A stretch of DNA of 64,000 nt from Acephala macrosclerotiorum (GCA_014904845.1 MU119213.1:516079-580078); one strand, 5' to 3'; shown: positions 35,701 to 47,460, numbered from the stretch's first letter. Notes: generated by a model not told the origin, from the sequence alone. Numbers and translations are program-made.

Positions 35701-36628
35701 ATAAGAACAGGATATGTCGCAACCCGGTCCAAGTTCGGAAGAGAGAATTTTTCGTGCTTCCTCTTCTTGTGCCGGATTTGAAGGAGAATATATGCCGATC
35801 ACCACCACACTGGTGATGGCTTTGGACTTGATGATCGCAGCTTGTTCTTTTAGCTGCTCGTTGTTGACAGACAGAATGGGCGCGCCGTCGACTGCATACT
35901 ATCAGTCTTGGCTCTGCTGAGGGACACCAAATGAAGCCTAGTATGAGAGCTCGACGGGTTGCAGTAGAACCTACCCTGATATCCTCCGTCTACATAGCCA
36001 TAGTGGCCTTCCATCAAGTCCCGCAACCGGGGAGGGAAGTCCACAAAGGGAGGCGAACCCCTGGAGTATGGACCACATAATCGAATGACAGCAACTTTGT
36101 CCAGCTTGGTCGAGTCCTGCTCGAGTACGGCATTGACAAATTGCTGCAGAAAATTTAGTCAGCGGCGGCCGAACTCAACGCGGACTGTTTTGGTGTGGTA
36201 CGGAAGTAGTTATTCCTGCCTCACTAACTGGCTTGCCAAGCATTCGTATTCAGACTTCTGAATTGCCACCACATATATTAAAAAAGGACAGTATAACGGG
36301 GAAGTTTCACCGTTGTGCCAATCTTGACTGAACCCACGTGATGGGAAGGAATATTTGCTTTTGCCACAACGGCTTCGATGGCTTGTTCTACGCCTCCTTG
36401 AATGTCTGTAGTGGTTGGCGTCTTGTGCCATGCGAGGACCTCGTTGCTCTGAAGAATGACACTGGGGGACGGGTTAGAGGTTACACAAGCCAATGAAGCA
36501 CGGTTTTCATACCTGTCCGTGTTTGTGCCACCAACATCAATCCCAATCACAAACGCTGCTCGCTTCGTAGGCATCCCTGGGTCGACATACACTGGACCCG
36601 CAGACTTGGATGTGGCTGACGGAGACAT
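32780..36628 (-). CDS. Hydantoinase/oxoprolinase-DUF917 fusion protein
   Basis: ATP-dependent hydantoinase/5-oxoprolinase family proteins open five-membered lactam or hydantoin rings; the true substrate here is unknown. Eleven exons on the minus strand: 36513-36628, 36311-36461, 35975-36143, 35399-35891, 35122-35353, 34561-34806, 33936-34511, 33843-33886, 33548-33794, 33352-33496 and 32780-33303, giving 980 aa. The sum is an exact multiple of three. HyuA N-part: VIGIDVGGTNTDSV, then KIGTT..FVNAVLEQDSTKLDK, AVIRLCGPYSRG, and VVDVGG (ATPase-like glycine motif), IALGGGSIVR and ILVGGGSIII. DUF917 C-part: DSGVVLVAGFM, IPNEIGGMNAFEALLASHRF, DLVARAYPMIWQT and ERGLEMGGPKAFG. Fungal members of this two-domain type are of similar length. 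Intron 6 (34512-34560) has a GC donor. Intron 5 (34807-35121) is 315 nt, several times longer than most of the others. Start is MSPSATSKSAGP; the next ATG is only 18 codons on. Confidence 0.9.
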
Positions 36629-38012
36629 CGAAAATCATTGTCTGGGATAGAAAAAAGAGAGACAGAGTACTTGTAGTCGAGTGAGAACATTGTAAAGTTT
36701 GCGAAAAGGACGGTGGAGCCCGTGGAAATGTAATATGGCCGGGAACGGGCATCTTCCTGCGCATTATTTCCATCGCCTAGATCAGCAGCATCTGGGTCAG
36801 ATCACACGTCCACATACAGCTTTCAAGAGTGGGTGGGGTTTGGGGTTCAGCACTTTAGAGACAATAGCCTTTAGCAGTTTGTCGGGCGTGAGGAGCTTTG
36901 GAGGCGTTGAAGGTCGAATCTGAGTAATGTAGTTGCCGACGAGGCGTGGGATACAGAGATGATGCGAGTCAGGCACTTCTTCGGTCGCTGAAATCGACCG
37001 AAGGGGTTAATTTGGCGAGCAAGTATCTGTGCCCAATGATACGTCCTCGTTCTATAGCTGGTGGAGAAGAAAGGCTATCGTCAAATCGGGGAAGGCCCAG
37101 CTGAAACATCGGCAAGATAAAAGTAAAGATTATGAATGCCGAGCAATGTCTGCATGCTTTTCGCTCACAACCCTGGGAAAGGTCAAGCTGATCAAGCCAT
37201 GTCAGGGGTCTACCGCACTTCTAGAAGAGTTCTAACCTCTTTGATATCTACGAACCGTCCACACCAGCATCGGCTGCCGGTTCGGCATCTCACAATTGGC
37301 CAAGCCACCAATATCAGACCCTGGGAAATGCGGACGCAGAGAGCACTTTTGGGAGAAGCGTGCAGCAGGGGCTCTCAGTAGGAGAAATACTTGTACGCGA
37401 GAACATTAAAAAGTCCCTTGATCAACTCTATGCTCCTCTCTCGACTACGTTCTATAATTCATAAAACTATCAAAAATACTTTTCGAAAAGCTGCCCGATA
37501 TTTCCATTAAAAATTATTGAGCTGTTTATTAGTTAGTTGTTGGTAGGAATGCGGGTTCATTGCATTGCACACTGTGTCAAAACCGGCCACTTATTTCTCC
37601 GACCGAGAGAGGGGGCAGCCACTAGGAGCGGGGCCGATGGCGAATTCCAGTGTCAAGCCCGTCTCCTTGGGATTCAGAACATGAGGTTGCATCAACTTCA
37701 CCACAGCGGGCTCCTGCCAACACCTGTCGAACCACTCTGCCCTCCCCAATCTGCACCGCCAGCCTGCTACTGCATACGTTGCCCGTCCTTCACCGTCCTT
37801 CACCGTCCTTCCTTCCTCCCGTCCCGCACTCCACACCATGTCTAATTCCCAGGACCCTGGGCCCACTTGGGAGGTACTTGTACTGTCCCATTCGCATATC
37901 TCCTCCCACGCCCCCTCCCGTCTTCTGTTGGAGATCTACTGGTATCCAATTGTGACAAGAGAAAAGAGACAAGGGACGAAAGCCCTCAATCTATGGTAGA
38001 GACCTCTCGACA
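36629..38012. promoter_or_regulatory. Divergent intergenic region, hydantoinase and Atg22-like transporter
   Basis: These 1.38 kb lie between two divergent start codons and may allow co-regulation. Three tandem copies of CACCGTCCTT stand at about 37788-37812. The last 300 bp are C/T-rich. No gene was recognised. Confidence 0.45.
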
Positions 38013-39824
38013 ATGGATATAAAAGGAGAATATCTACCTGAGGGTGAGGGTGACCATATTTCCCAGCTTGCATTTACTGCTGTTGCGGCACCAGGTCCAG
38101 GATCCAATGACGAATCGCCAACTCCCCACCATCCATATGAGATAAAAGATCTCGATCAGTATATCCCTGTTGGAGCGCCAGCAACAAAGAAGGAGGTCAT
38201 ATCCTACTACGCCTATTATGCTGGGAACAATGGCATTGGATCTTTCCAATAGTTAGTACAAAAATGCACATTTGCCCAGAGTAGTACTAATTATCTTTAA
38301 CAGCTCCAACCTTCTCTTCCAGAACTTGATTTATCAAGCTGGATTCAATCCAAATGTTGAACCTCTTGGTAGTTCATCCTGCGATGTCGACCCAACTGCG
38401 CCTTGCCATGTGTTTTGGGGAGGGGGAAATAAGACGAAAGCATACACATCTGTTATCTTGATTGGAAATGGCTTGACATTCCTTGCACAAGCACTTCTCT
38501 TCATTGGAATCGGCAGTCTCGCAGACTTCGGCAATTGGAATCCATGGGTCGTGAGAGGCTTTTCGGTAACCTGTTGGGCTTTTGAATTCGGATTTCTTGG
38601 TGTAAAGACGGCTTCGAAGTGGCGGATAGCTATGGCCTTATATATCTTAAGCAGTAAGTTTCTCCGCGTTCCAAATCACCTACCGCTTCCGCAAAATTTG
38701 TCTGACATGTACTTTGCACAGGCATAACATTCTGGGCATCTTACGTCTTTTTCAATGCGATCTTCCCCAAACTTGCGCACGACCTTCCGGAAGCTCGAAA
38801 AGCCCGAGAGGATTTCCTAAACGGCAGCATAAACGAAGAAGAGTTCGAGCGTAAGTGCTCAATGGCACGGTCGAAGATCATGAACATCAGTTACGTATGG
38901 AACAATATCGGATTCACGGTCTGCGGAGCTCTCTCCCTAGCTGCCCTCGTGGGCATCGGTGCGAATGAGTCTACAGAACAGAACAATTGGGGATACTCTG
39001 TTTGTGTAGCTGTCTGCACAGGCTTCTGGATCATCTTCGCTATTCCATGGTTTCTATGGGAGAAAAAACGCCCTGGACCGAAACTACCGGCTGGAGACAA
39101 CTACCTGACATTTGGTTTCAAGCAAACCTGGTTTGCAGCGAAGCAAGCATGGACCTTGAAGCAGACTTTCTTCTACTTGATTGCATTCTTCTTGCTCGCC
39201 GACGGCATCAATACCACAATCACTCTCGTCAGCATCAATCAAACACAAGTGGTAGCTTTCAGTGCGACTAAAAATACATATCTGATCATGGTACAAGGAG
39301 GATCCACTGCAGTCGGTGTCTTTGGCGCATACTACATCCAGAAGCTCTTCAACCTCCGGACTAAGACTATGCTTCAATGGCTGAATGGTGGCTGCGTGCT
39401 AATTTCGTTGTGGGGTATGCCCGGAATCTGGACGACAGAATTTGGATACCACAACCTCTGGGAATTCTGGTTCTATAACGCACAATACGGATTCACATTG
39501 GGAGCCCAATTCTCGTACGGTCAAGCCTTCATGGCTGAGCTCGTGCCTCGTGGAAGGGAATACATGTTTTTCAGTCTGTTGGGCATCGTCTCGAAAGGTT
39601 CAGCCTGGATTGGTCCTATTGTAGCAAGTGCTATCGTGGATCATAATGGCAATCAGTGGACGGCATATCCATGGGCAGCTGCTTTGACGTTTTTCCCCTT
39701 TATTGGTATATTTTTCATCAGCGAAGTCAAGAGCAGGAAAGAGTGCGCCGAGTATCTTGCAAGGGAGGCTTCAGGCTTGCGGAAGGTCACTGATGACCAG
39801 CAGTCTGCCGACAAAGAACTTTGA
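38013..39824 (+). CDS. Atg22-like major facilitator transporter
   Basis: Atg22 proteins export amino acids from the vacuole after autophagy; many fungal paralogues have unknown substrates. Exons are 38013-38251, 38304-38653 and 38722-39824, giving 563 aa. Family signatures: AYYAGNNGIGSFQYSNLLFQ near residue 70-90, a long loop with ARKAREDFLNGSINEEEFE, ISYVWNNIGFTVCGALSLAA, WFLWEKKRPGPKLPAGDNYL, DGINTTITLVSINQTQ and GQAFMAELVPRGREYMFFSL. About twelve hydrophobic helices can be counted. It faces away from the hydantoinase gene, so it could move a substrate or product of that enzyme (inference). The start ATG lies in a soluble acidic N-terminus, typical of the family. Confidence 0.87.
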
Positions 39825-41310
39825 ACTTTAAAATACATACATTGACGATTTCTAATGGTAACTATAAGTAGCCTGGTAGACGGTATATGCAGTATATATA
39901 ATCGACTTCCTTTCCAAGTCTTCATTGCTTGTGATATCATACAGCATCGGACTCGGTGCTTGAACAGGTCCAGCGGGTGTCGCAGCTCGGATGCTGCTGA
40001 ACGAGATGCCCAAAAAGCCACAGCGGTGAACGTCGTCATTTCCATTATCCTCATGTTTCTGTCTCACACAATGTCTTATTTTTGTCACTCTGTGTGTCTC
40101 TGTGCCTCTCAAACAATGGTCAGGTGAATCCTAAGTTCCTGGTGGGGAAACGGCCCGCGTAAGCTGAAAGGTGAGGCGGTCGCTGATCGTAAAAGCAAGC
40201 AATCGTAAAAGCAAGCAATGTAAAAGCAAGCAATCGCAATGCAAATCATACAGAACCCGCTTTTCAGCAGCGGATTCGATCTTCAAAATGAGGCTGCAGC
40301 TCGGGCCTCATTCAGAGATTTGATAGAAAATGCGACAGAGACAACGGGAAACATTGGAGCGAAAGGAGTTCGTTTGGAAGTCCATCAACCCTCACTCTTC
40401 GCTCGCCATGGAATCCTTACTGGAGGTTTCCGTTGACAGGAAAGCGAGCCGTAAGGTGTCCTGGGCTTCTCACGGGCGTGCCAATAACAGCGATTTCGAG
40501 GAGCGAGAGCAGATCGGCGATGAGAACCCTAGAATTGACTAGATATTTACAAGCCATTGAAATCACATCGTAGGATTTTAGGGGCATTAAGGTTTGGAGC
40601 GTAGACCAATTGCTCACTGCACCGAATTTCCCAAGTCGTTTGGAAGAGAAAGCCACTTGACGATACGCAAAAGGGTCAAAGGAGGGAGTTCCGCAACCCA
40701 ACCACTCAGACGCTCCATCGCGCTGTGTGCGCCCACGGCGCAGTCACAAACATCAGCAGTTGGAGAAGTCTTGGAATCTGATTGAAGCCACCGGGGAAAC
40801 AGAGGCTGGCCGAGAAGTGCCTCCGAAGCCATATTCCAGCCCGGAAACGAGACCTCGGGACAGCTACCGCTTCCATCTTGGTGCAGCAAGCCAGCGAGAT
40901 ATATTCGTTTTCCCTCCACCTCCCTCTGTCTCTCCACGAGTCTCGCAATCCCCGTACCGCCACGTGAAGAACCCCAGCTCCCGAACCATCCCAGAACACA
41001 TCGAGCGCCTCCTGGTCAAGAAGGCTTCGAAGAAGGGTTCAAAGAAGGCCTTCTTATTGGTTCCGACGTGCGCTTTTCATAATTCGGCCCCACTTCCCTA
41101 TCAGGTCTGCATTCCACGGAGTCGTTGGCTGATCGTCAAGGCCGGCAATTAATCAGCCCTCACAAAGAAACTTTAGTTCAACACGACTGCCTCGAGTCCA
41201 CTGTTATACACCCTCCTCGACGCGACACGACACGTCCACCACCATCGCAGTCCCCATAATGAAAGGGACATGGTCGCTGGATAACCTTTGAGGACGACAA
41301 CTCGAGTAAC
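39825..41310. other. Intergenic region with a short tandem repeat
   Basis: These 1.49 kb lie between the transporter and the regulator. They hold three tandem copies of a 15-16 bp unit at 40186-40232. ORFs at 40239-41152 are short, overlapping and lack family likeness. The final part is the regulator's leader. Confidence 0.45.
40186..40232 (+). repeat. Tandem repeat, three copies of a 16-bp unit
   Basis: The unit ATCGTAAAAGCAAGCA is present twice exactly, followed by a third copy with CG deleted and G inserted (ATGTAAAAGCAAGCA). It has no coding role. Confidence 0.8.
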
Positions 41311-43000
41311 ATGGCGCCGGGAGTGGGCATCAAACAACCCGTGCCGCGGACGAGGACAGGTGAAAACGACCCATCTGAGCCTTGGCATCTACAACAACTG
41401 ACAGACCTTAGGTTGTCTGACTTGTCGGAAACGCAAAGTGAAGTGCGATGAATTGAAGCCTATTTGTGGCCGGTGTTCAAGACTCCAAAGAGAATGCAAG
41501 TGGAGCGACGACCTTCAGGTTATCCCTCTCGCGCGGGGGAGGGCTCCACCGGGTTCCTCTACCATCTCACCAACAGAACCAACTCTCCAAATCACCAGCG
41601 CCTCTGGCCAAAACTTTGTTGTCGAGTTTCCCAATGTCGACAGAGGGACTGTGTTCTTCATCCATCACTTCATCACGTTTTGTTCGCGCTTTCTTGCATA
41701 TTCAAATGACAATGAAGGGAATCCATTCCAAGTCGAATTGGTCCCCGGAGGATCATCCTCACCAGCTTTACTACACTCTATGGCGGCTCTTGCTGCAGGT
41801 CATCTAGCAAGGGTCCAGAAGCAACATGAAATCACGGCTGCCAACCACTATACAATAGCACTTCGGGAGCTAAACTCATGCCTATCAGACCCAGAAGTCG
41901 CGCGTTCAGATTCGACGCTTGGTGCATGTCTACTCCTATGTGTATACGAGGTAAGTTGGTACAGAATGCGCTTAAACCTAGAAAATCAACTGATATTCTG
42001 CTCCAGATATCACATTCCGATACTTCTCTCTGGCTAGAACATCTGCAGGGTGCAAGAGACTTGATTTTGTTCAGAGGCGGACCAAGAACGACAGATTATC
42101 TGACACGATTCTTTTCCTTCCTGGATATCTCGGGCTCAATGTCATCTGGCGGTGGTCCACTGCTTGAAGGCAACTATTGGCTTGACGATCCAACTGAAGA
42201 CCCAAATGGCTTCAAAGGCTCTGATCGCAACTGGCCATATTACGATTCAGACCATGTAATGGTCAACCATTTCCACCAACTGATGGTCTTCATGGCCAGA
42301 CTCTCGCGACTCTCTGCAGAATCAATGAGCGATACAGGAAGCCAATACCCCAAAGTGATTGCTGAGAAAGCAACCCAGATCCACTCTGACCTTTTAACGT
42401 GGTGGCAGAACTGCCCGGATGAACTACGAAACCAGAGCAACGACTGGCGACGACAGCTACGTCCTCGTAAACTCACCGTTCCCGAAACTTTAGAGGAAGA
42501 AGCATTCTCCAGCACCCGCTCATGCGTTCAAGCATGTGTCATATATCTCAATCACATCCTCGATCCCATGGGCCACGAACCGCAGAAGCAGGAAGTCATA
42601 GATGCGATCAGTGATATCTTAGCTATCGCAGCGGAAACACCAGAAGGATACGGCTTAGAGATGGGTCAATATTGGGGTCTCTTCATGGCTGGTGTTGCGG
42701 TGTTCAATGACGAAGTTGCGGAAGATCTCATCCGGCGCAAGTTGAAAGCCGACACCAGTATCAGTATTTACGTGAGTACTCTTCGGGACAGTTGAGCTCA
42801 AAGCGCTGATTCAAGTATAGCACGCTGATCGACCTCTTGACTTGCTCGAAATCCTATGGAAGAGGCAGCATCAATACGGCACAAAATATGATTGGAGACA
42901 GGTGCAGATCCAGATGGGTATACAGATGTAGGATTCTTCCCCCCCGAAGCCGTTCCGAGTCAAAATTACTGACATTTGGTTCTAGCTTCATCCTAGCGTG
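41311..43000 (+). CDS. Zn2Cys6 fungal transcription factor
   Basis: Nuclear DNA-binding regulator, probably pathway-specific. Exons are 41311-41359, 41412-41950, 42007-42771, 42821-42927 and 42985-43000, giving 491 aa. The binuclear cluster is formed across the first splice: G-CLTCRKRKVKCDELKPIC, then GRCSRLQRECKW, six Cys with canonical spacing. The rest resembles the fungal-specific C-terminal region (HSMAALAAGHLARVQ, HYTIALRELNSCLSD, SDSTLGACLLLCVYE). The last exon is tiny (C TTC ATC CTA GCG TGA) and was found by following the frame; the end is therefore less certain. It sits between the Atg22-like transporter and an NmrA-like reductase on the same strand. It could control either, or the hydantoinase (inference). 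Confidence 0.83.
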
Positions 43001-43303
43001 AGGATACGAACATTGAATTTTGTGCGACGCCACCATACAGAGGAGATCATCGTTCGAGCGATGCCGTGATAACTCAGCAAGAGCTCACGATTAGGGCTTC
43101 GGGGCTTCGTGATGCACGGTCGGATTTTGTACCGGCTTAGCTCCGGTGCCTTGCAGATGGCCTCCGAGTCGTCCCAGGTGTGAGATTACACGTGGTTGTG
43201 GCTTATATAACACCTCACTCTCGTGGTGTCTCAGCCATCTCGCACGAAGGGTCGAACATTGTCTCTGTTCAGAACAACACTTTGGCTTGTGGAAGCATCA
43301 ACT
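43001..43303. promoter_or_regulatory. Short spacer / promoter of the NmrA-like gene
   Basis: About 300 bp lie between two genes in the same direction. It contains ACACGTGG at about 43190 and a TATATAA box-like word at about 43205, roughly 100 bp before the start codon. No other feature was seen. Confidence 0.4.
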
Positions 43304-44303
43304 ATGTCTTCGAAACCAACCACAGGAAGCTTCCTCCTCACTGGCGGAACCGGTAAGATATCGAGTCGTATCGCTCCGCTTCTGTCCGCGAACGGCAACC
43401 ATATTTTCCTCGCCTCTCGCTCCGGCACTTCACCAAACCTTCCGCATTGCAAAGGCGTGAAGTTTGACTGGCTTGATGCAAACACTTACAACACTCCCTT
43501 TGAGAATGCTTCCATCACGGCGGCGTTCCTCGTGGCGCCACCAATCCTGGACTGCGTGTCGGTCATGAAGGAATTCATTGACCTTGCTGTGAAAAAAGGC
43601 GTCAAGAGGTTTGTGCTTCTGAGTGCTAGCGTACAGGAGGAGGGAGATGGACCTATCATGGCACAGGTTTCTGATTATGTGAAGAATCTGGGGGTTGAGT
43701 ATGCAATATTGAAGCCGACTTGGTTTATGCGTAAGTTCACCTCAACTTCGATTCCTCCAATCTCCTACAAGGAGCTGGCACTGACAGCACTCCAGAGAAC
43801 TTCTCAGAAGTCGGACATCTACCAACAATCCGTGACCAAGACAGAATCATCTCTGCCACTGGTCAAGGAAAGCTGCCTTTTGTTTCGGCCGATGACATTG
43901 CAGCCGTGGCATTCAGAGCCCTGACTGACAAAGTGCCACACAACACCGAGCACCTCATTCTCGGTCCAGCACTTTGGTGTTATGACGAGGTGGGCACTTT
44001 CAGTCTCCAAAATTTCTGAGGCGATACTGATATTCAACCCAGGTAGCAGAACTCTTCACTAAGAAACTGGGAAGAAAAATCACACACGTGAATATCAGCG
44101 AAGAAGAATACGCCAAAGGAATGGCGAACTTCATGCCTGAAGATTATGCGAAATTATTAGCAGGATTGGAGACGGTGATTAAGAATGGGGGTGAAAAGAG
44201 ATTGAATGATGTTGTGTTAAAGGTTACGGGTAGGGAACCGCGAGGGTTGGAGGATTTTGTGGATGAGTGGGCCAAGAAGGGTGTTTGGGACAAGAAGTTA
44301 TGA
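43304..44303 (+). CDS. NmrA-like / ergot-alkaloid-reductase-like NAD(P)-binding protein
   Basis: Atypical SDR of the NmrA/EasG (festuclavine dehydrogenase) type; substrate unknown. Exons are 43304-43730, 43796-43989 and 44043-44303, giving 293 aa. The N-terminal dinucleotide motif LLTGGTGKISSRIAPLL matches the TGGTGxxxxR pattern. Then come FLASRSG, KRFVLLSAS, VEYAILKPTWFM, VSADDIAAVAFRAL and HLILGPALWCYDEVAELF. The frame is open upstream to 43223 from a GTG. The ATG at 43304 was chosen because it places the nucleotide motif at the usual distance from the N-terminus. There is no sign of other alkaloid genes nearby, so the name reflects fold and not pathway. Confidence 0.82.
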
Positions 44304-45968
44304 AGAGGATAAATTTAAGGATTTACGATATCTGGAAGACAGCATAGCATATCGAACGAAAACCGACCAAATCATTAACTTACACTCCCAAACTGTCACT
44401 CTCCACCACAAACAAGCTCAAGACTCGAGTGTACCAAGTTCCAATAACCAGCCCTGCTCTCAACCCACCTTCAAGCCCCATCTCCATCACAGCCCTACCT
44501 CCTGCCATCCCATCCAGACCCATCACCAATACCTCATCAAGCTTAGCACCCACCTGTCATCCGTAAAATTCTCCGCACGACATGCAACAAACCCACCAAA
44601 CTCCTCTTCCCCTCTCCTAAACCATATCCCATCTCTCATCCCGCCATGCTTCGGTCCCAATTCGACGCTCGCTTTCCCCCCGTTATCATACTACTATTTC
44701 AAGACTATGTTCAAGACACCAAGATCTTCCGCTGCTGATCCCTCCACCAGCTTACCCGCGGCTTACAACGGCTTGAGCGGCCTTTCAAACTAGGCTGAGG
44801 AAGACCCTTTTTTCCTCGCATCGTCTAAGCAAAGTTGTCGATATCATCAAGTCAGGCAAGCTAGGATCGATGATACCATGAACTACGCTGATCCTAGGAC
44901 GGAGATCTAAGTTCACATTCCCCTCAAGGATTTCTCGGGACCTAAAATAAACCTTGTTTAAAAGGCGAGTGAGGGGTGTTGTTTGGAGCGCGAAAGGAAT
45001 CTCGCAAGGCTATTTTAGTTCTGAGATCATAGCTGTACATTGAGGTAGGGATGGAGCTCTGGGGCTTTTGAGGGGTCCGCTCTCTTCCGAAAAGAGACAT
45101 ACTGTGCTCAGGTACCAAACAGTCAAGGAAACCCACGCAGACTCAAAATTTAGAATATAATTTCCCGCTGAACTGCCTCGAAAAACTACTAAAACCCGAC
45201 GTCCAACTCCCAACCCTCCGAAATCAGAGCAATCGCGTGCTATCTCTGGCGCAATCGAGATCGCAAAAAAGGAGATTTCAGGGCGCCGTCACATACAGCC
45301 CAAGGCTGACGATGTCTCTGAACTAAGCCTGATCCGAGATAGTGATTGCTGGAGCGCGTATGGGAGTGGAACAAAGCCCCTGACTAGTTGTCACTAAGAA
45401 GGCTAGAGGGGTACCATCTAGGCAGTCTGTGTCTGTGTATATTCAGGACTACTGCGGCTCGTGAGCTAGAGGTGCAGAGCGTTGCTGGAACGGGGTTTGG
45501 GGGGAGGAACTAGGCTTCCTGCTTGTTTGACCGGTCTGAAATACTCATGAGACGAGCTGTCTGTGATGTTTGAACTTGAAGTCTGTTGTGATTAATTGTT
45601 TCTTGTAAAGCCGGAAGGATGACTGGCTTCGTACCTTGCAGCTTTGGAAGTTGTTCTACCGGTTCCAAACCAGTTCGGCGAATTGAGTTTGAGTTAGAGA
45701 TCGCGCGCGGTCAGCTTGTTGATGTATTTCCAGCTTCGTACGTAGGTGGAGTAGACACAGAATATCCTGCACCTCAAGACTACGAAGACTGAGCTGAATC
45801 AGCGGATGGAAATTGTCTGTCTGCATGTAGGGAAGGAGGTTCATCTCTTGTAGGCAGGGAAACATGAAAGGCGAGCTTTTGTTCCTGGTTTAAGTTCCAC
45901 TTTCGGCGACGAGGATGGTACTTCTCCAGATTCAGAAATATTAAAATCGTATCAGAACTTATTTCCTA
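44304..45968. other. Gene-poor intergenic region
   Basis: These 1.67 kb show no convincing coding sequence. A C-rich, Pro/Ser/His-coding ORF runs through 44340-44793 but looks like low-complexity read-through. No repeats were recognised before the foldback element at its right end. Confidence 0.4.
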
Positions 45969-46095
45969 CTTCCTCCCCAGGGAAATAGTTACGCCAAGAA
46001 AGACTAGGGCAAGGGGGTAAAAATGGCTGTGAACGCACCAAAGCAAAAACCCCCTGCCCTAGTCTTCTTGGCGTAACTATTTCCTGGGGAGGAAG
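45969..46095. mobile_element. 127-bp foldback / MITE-like element flanked by TA
   Basis: Left arm 45969-46018 begins CTTCCTCCCCAGGGAAATAG. Right arm 46049-46095 is its near-exact reverse complement and ends CTGGGGAGGAAG. The arms differ by two 1-nt indels and one substitution over about 48 bp, with a loop of about 30 nt. The dinucleotide TA stands on both sides (45967-45968 and 46096-46097), as expected for Tc1/mariner-type target duplication. No coding capacity. The family is not recognised, and the arms do not match the ends of the transposon at 47.5-49.8 kb. Confidence 0.75.
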
Positions 46096-46117
46096 TACAT
46101 TGACTTTCGAATTGAGT

Positions 46118-47283
46118 TCATACATCCATCAACCACATCTCTACCGCCTCCCAGACCTCCTTATCCTTCTGCTTCCGCTCCTTGCTCGCCTCCGCCATAT
46201 CGTGCGCAGTAATGGGCGGAATATCATGCGCAAAAGCATGTTTCTGCCCAACGACCCTCAACCACCTAATCTTCCCCTCTTCTCCAACCATCTCATCCCT
46301 CTCCTACTCTCCCCAATCCTCGCCCAACCAGTTCGCCACCATCTGTCCAGCTTCATTACACAACATATCGTGTGAAGGCACAACGACGAATAACCACTCA
46401 CTCAACGCACTTCTCTTAGCATATCGTGGACTCAACTTCGAATCACCCAGCGGAGTTCCAGCTGAGAATGTATCCCCACTCAAACACATCTCCTACCGAG
46501 GCCAGAGAGTCCTTCTCTGCTCGAGCAGAAGGAATACGTCGTGCCAATCGCTCTTCTTAAGTTAGCATGAAATCACAGAAAGATAGAAAGCTACCGTAGC
46601 TTTCACTTTAGGCGTCTCTTCCAGCTGTGCAACAGCCAAAGCCAGATTTCCGCCCGCACTGAAGCCGATGAGTCCTATTCTGGAAGTATCGGTAGGGAGA
46701 TCTGGGTCCGCGAGAGCTTTCTGCATCTGTGAAGCGATAGATGCGAGTGGAGCGGGGAACACGTGAGTTGGTGCGAGAGGATAAGAGAGCGCGGTAACGA
46801 GGATCCCGTTCGCGGCGAGGCGGATATTATTATTATCGTCACTTTTGGGATGACCGATTGCGAAACTTCCGCCGCAGAGAGAAAAGATGGTAGGGTGCGG
46901 AGCGGAAGTCCGGGAGGTGTTGGGCGGGAAGAAGACTCGTGCTGGCCGGAGCGAGGTTGACGGGTCCAAGGTTTTGGTGAGTGTGGTGGTTGTTGTGTCT
47001 CTCGGAACCGAGCAATTAGGGAGGCGAGGGATTGAGAATCCAGAGCTCGATGGTATATAGGAATCCAGTCAAGAAGGACACGGGAGGCTTCTTTCTGGAT
47101 GGAGGTGGAGAGAACATCTTCGGGAGGACGTCGTGAATCTGATGATATACACAAGACTTGAAAGTCAAGATTGTCTAGGACTATATTATAGTCATAAGTA
47201 ACGATTGATACCTGGGACTTTGGGTAGATGTTTATCTTTGAGGAGTGATACGGACGGTGGTGTGATGGAATCTCGGAGCACAA
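46118..47283 (-). pseudogene. Broken alpha/beta hydrolase (abhydrolase-3, HSL/lipase-esterase type)
   Basis: Intact relatives are esterases or lipases. The minus strand shows an N-terminal part (IPIYHRALDSQSLASLIARF) that shifts frame near 47005 into LDPSTSLRPARVFFPPN. The oxyanion region follows (CGGSFAIGHPKSDD), then the nucleophile elbow GFSAGGNLALA. After about 46600 an intron-like stretch (GTAGCT..CTAAC..AAG) leads to non-conserved sequence, a stop and another shift. The acid loop then appears (SPRYAKRSALSEW, HDMLCNEAGQM). A TAG precedes KIRWLRVVGQKHAFAHDIPP, which carries the catalytic His, and the end is EAVEMWLMDV. All three triad residues can be recognised, but stops and shifts break the frame. 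Its 3' end abuts the foldback element (22 bp) and its 5' end lies 180 bp from the transposon. Confidence 0.65.
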
Positions 47284-47460
47284 AAATCGCCGTGACCGAT
47301 AGATGGCTGGGGGCCTGCGATGGGGTGCGTTGTCAATATAGACACAGAGTGTTTGTCCTCACGGCAGATGCCCTCGGCTCCGAGAGACTTCGGAGCAACT
47401 GGCTGAAGCCACTCACGTGAACTCCGCTTTTCAAACCGCTTGCATTGCGGTTCCGAACCT

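Noticed and set aside
37788..37812. CACCGTCCTT triplicate as a CRISPR-like or satellite array
   Set aside because: Only three short contiguous copies without spacers; an ordinary microsatellite-like run in a promoter.
40782..41152. ORFs upstream of the first Zn2Cys6 gene
   Set aside because: Low-complexity Ser/Arg/Pro frames without homology features; probably leader sequence.
43223..43303. Upstream extension of the NmrA-like frame
   Set aside because: It starts at a non-ATG codon and would place an odd 27-residue tail before the nucleotide-binding motif.
44257..44793. 178-aa frame after the NmrA-like gene
   Set aside because: Overlaps the real gene end and is Pro/Ser/His low complexity from C-rich DNA.
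45969..46095. Foldback as a non-autonomous copy of the neighbouring Fot1/pogo element
   Set aside because: Its arms (CTTCCTCCCCAGG...) do not match the CGTAACCGA...GCACCACCCTG ends of that element.
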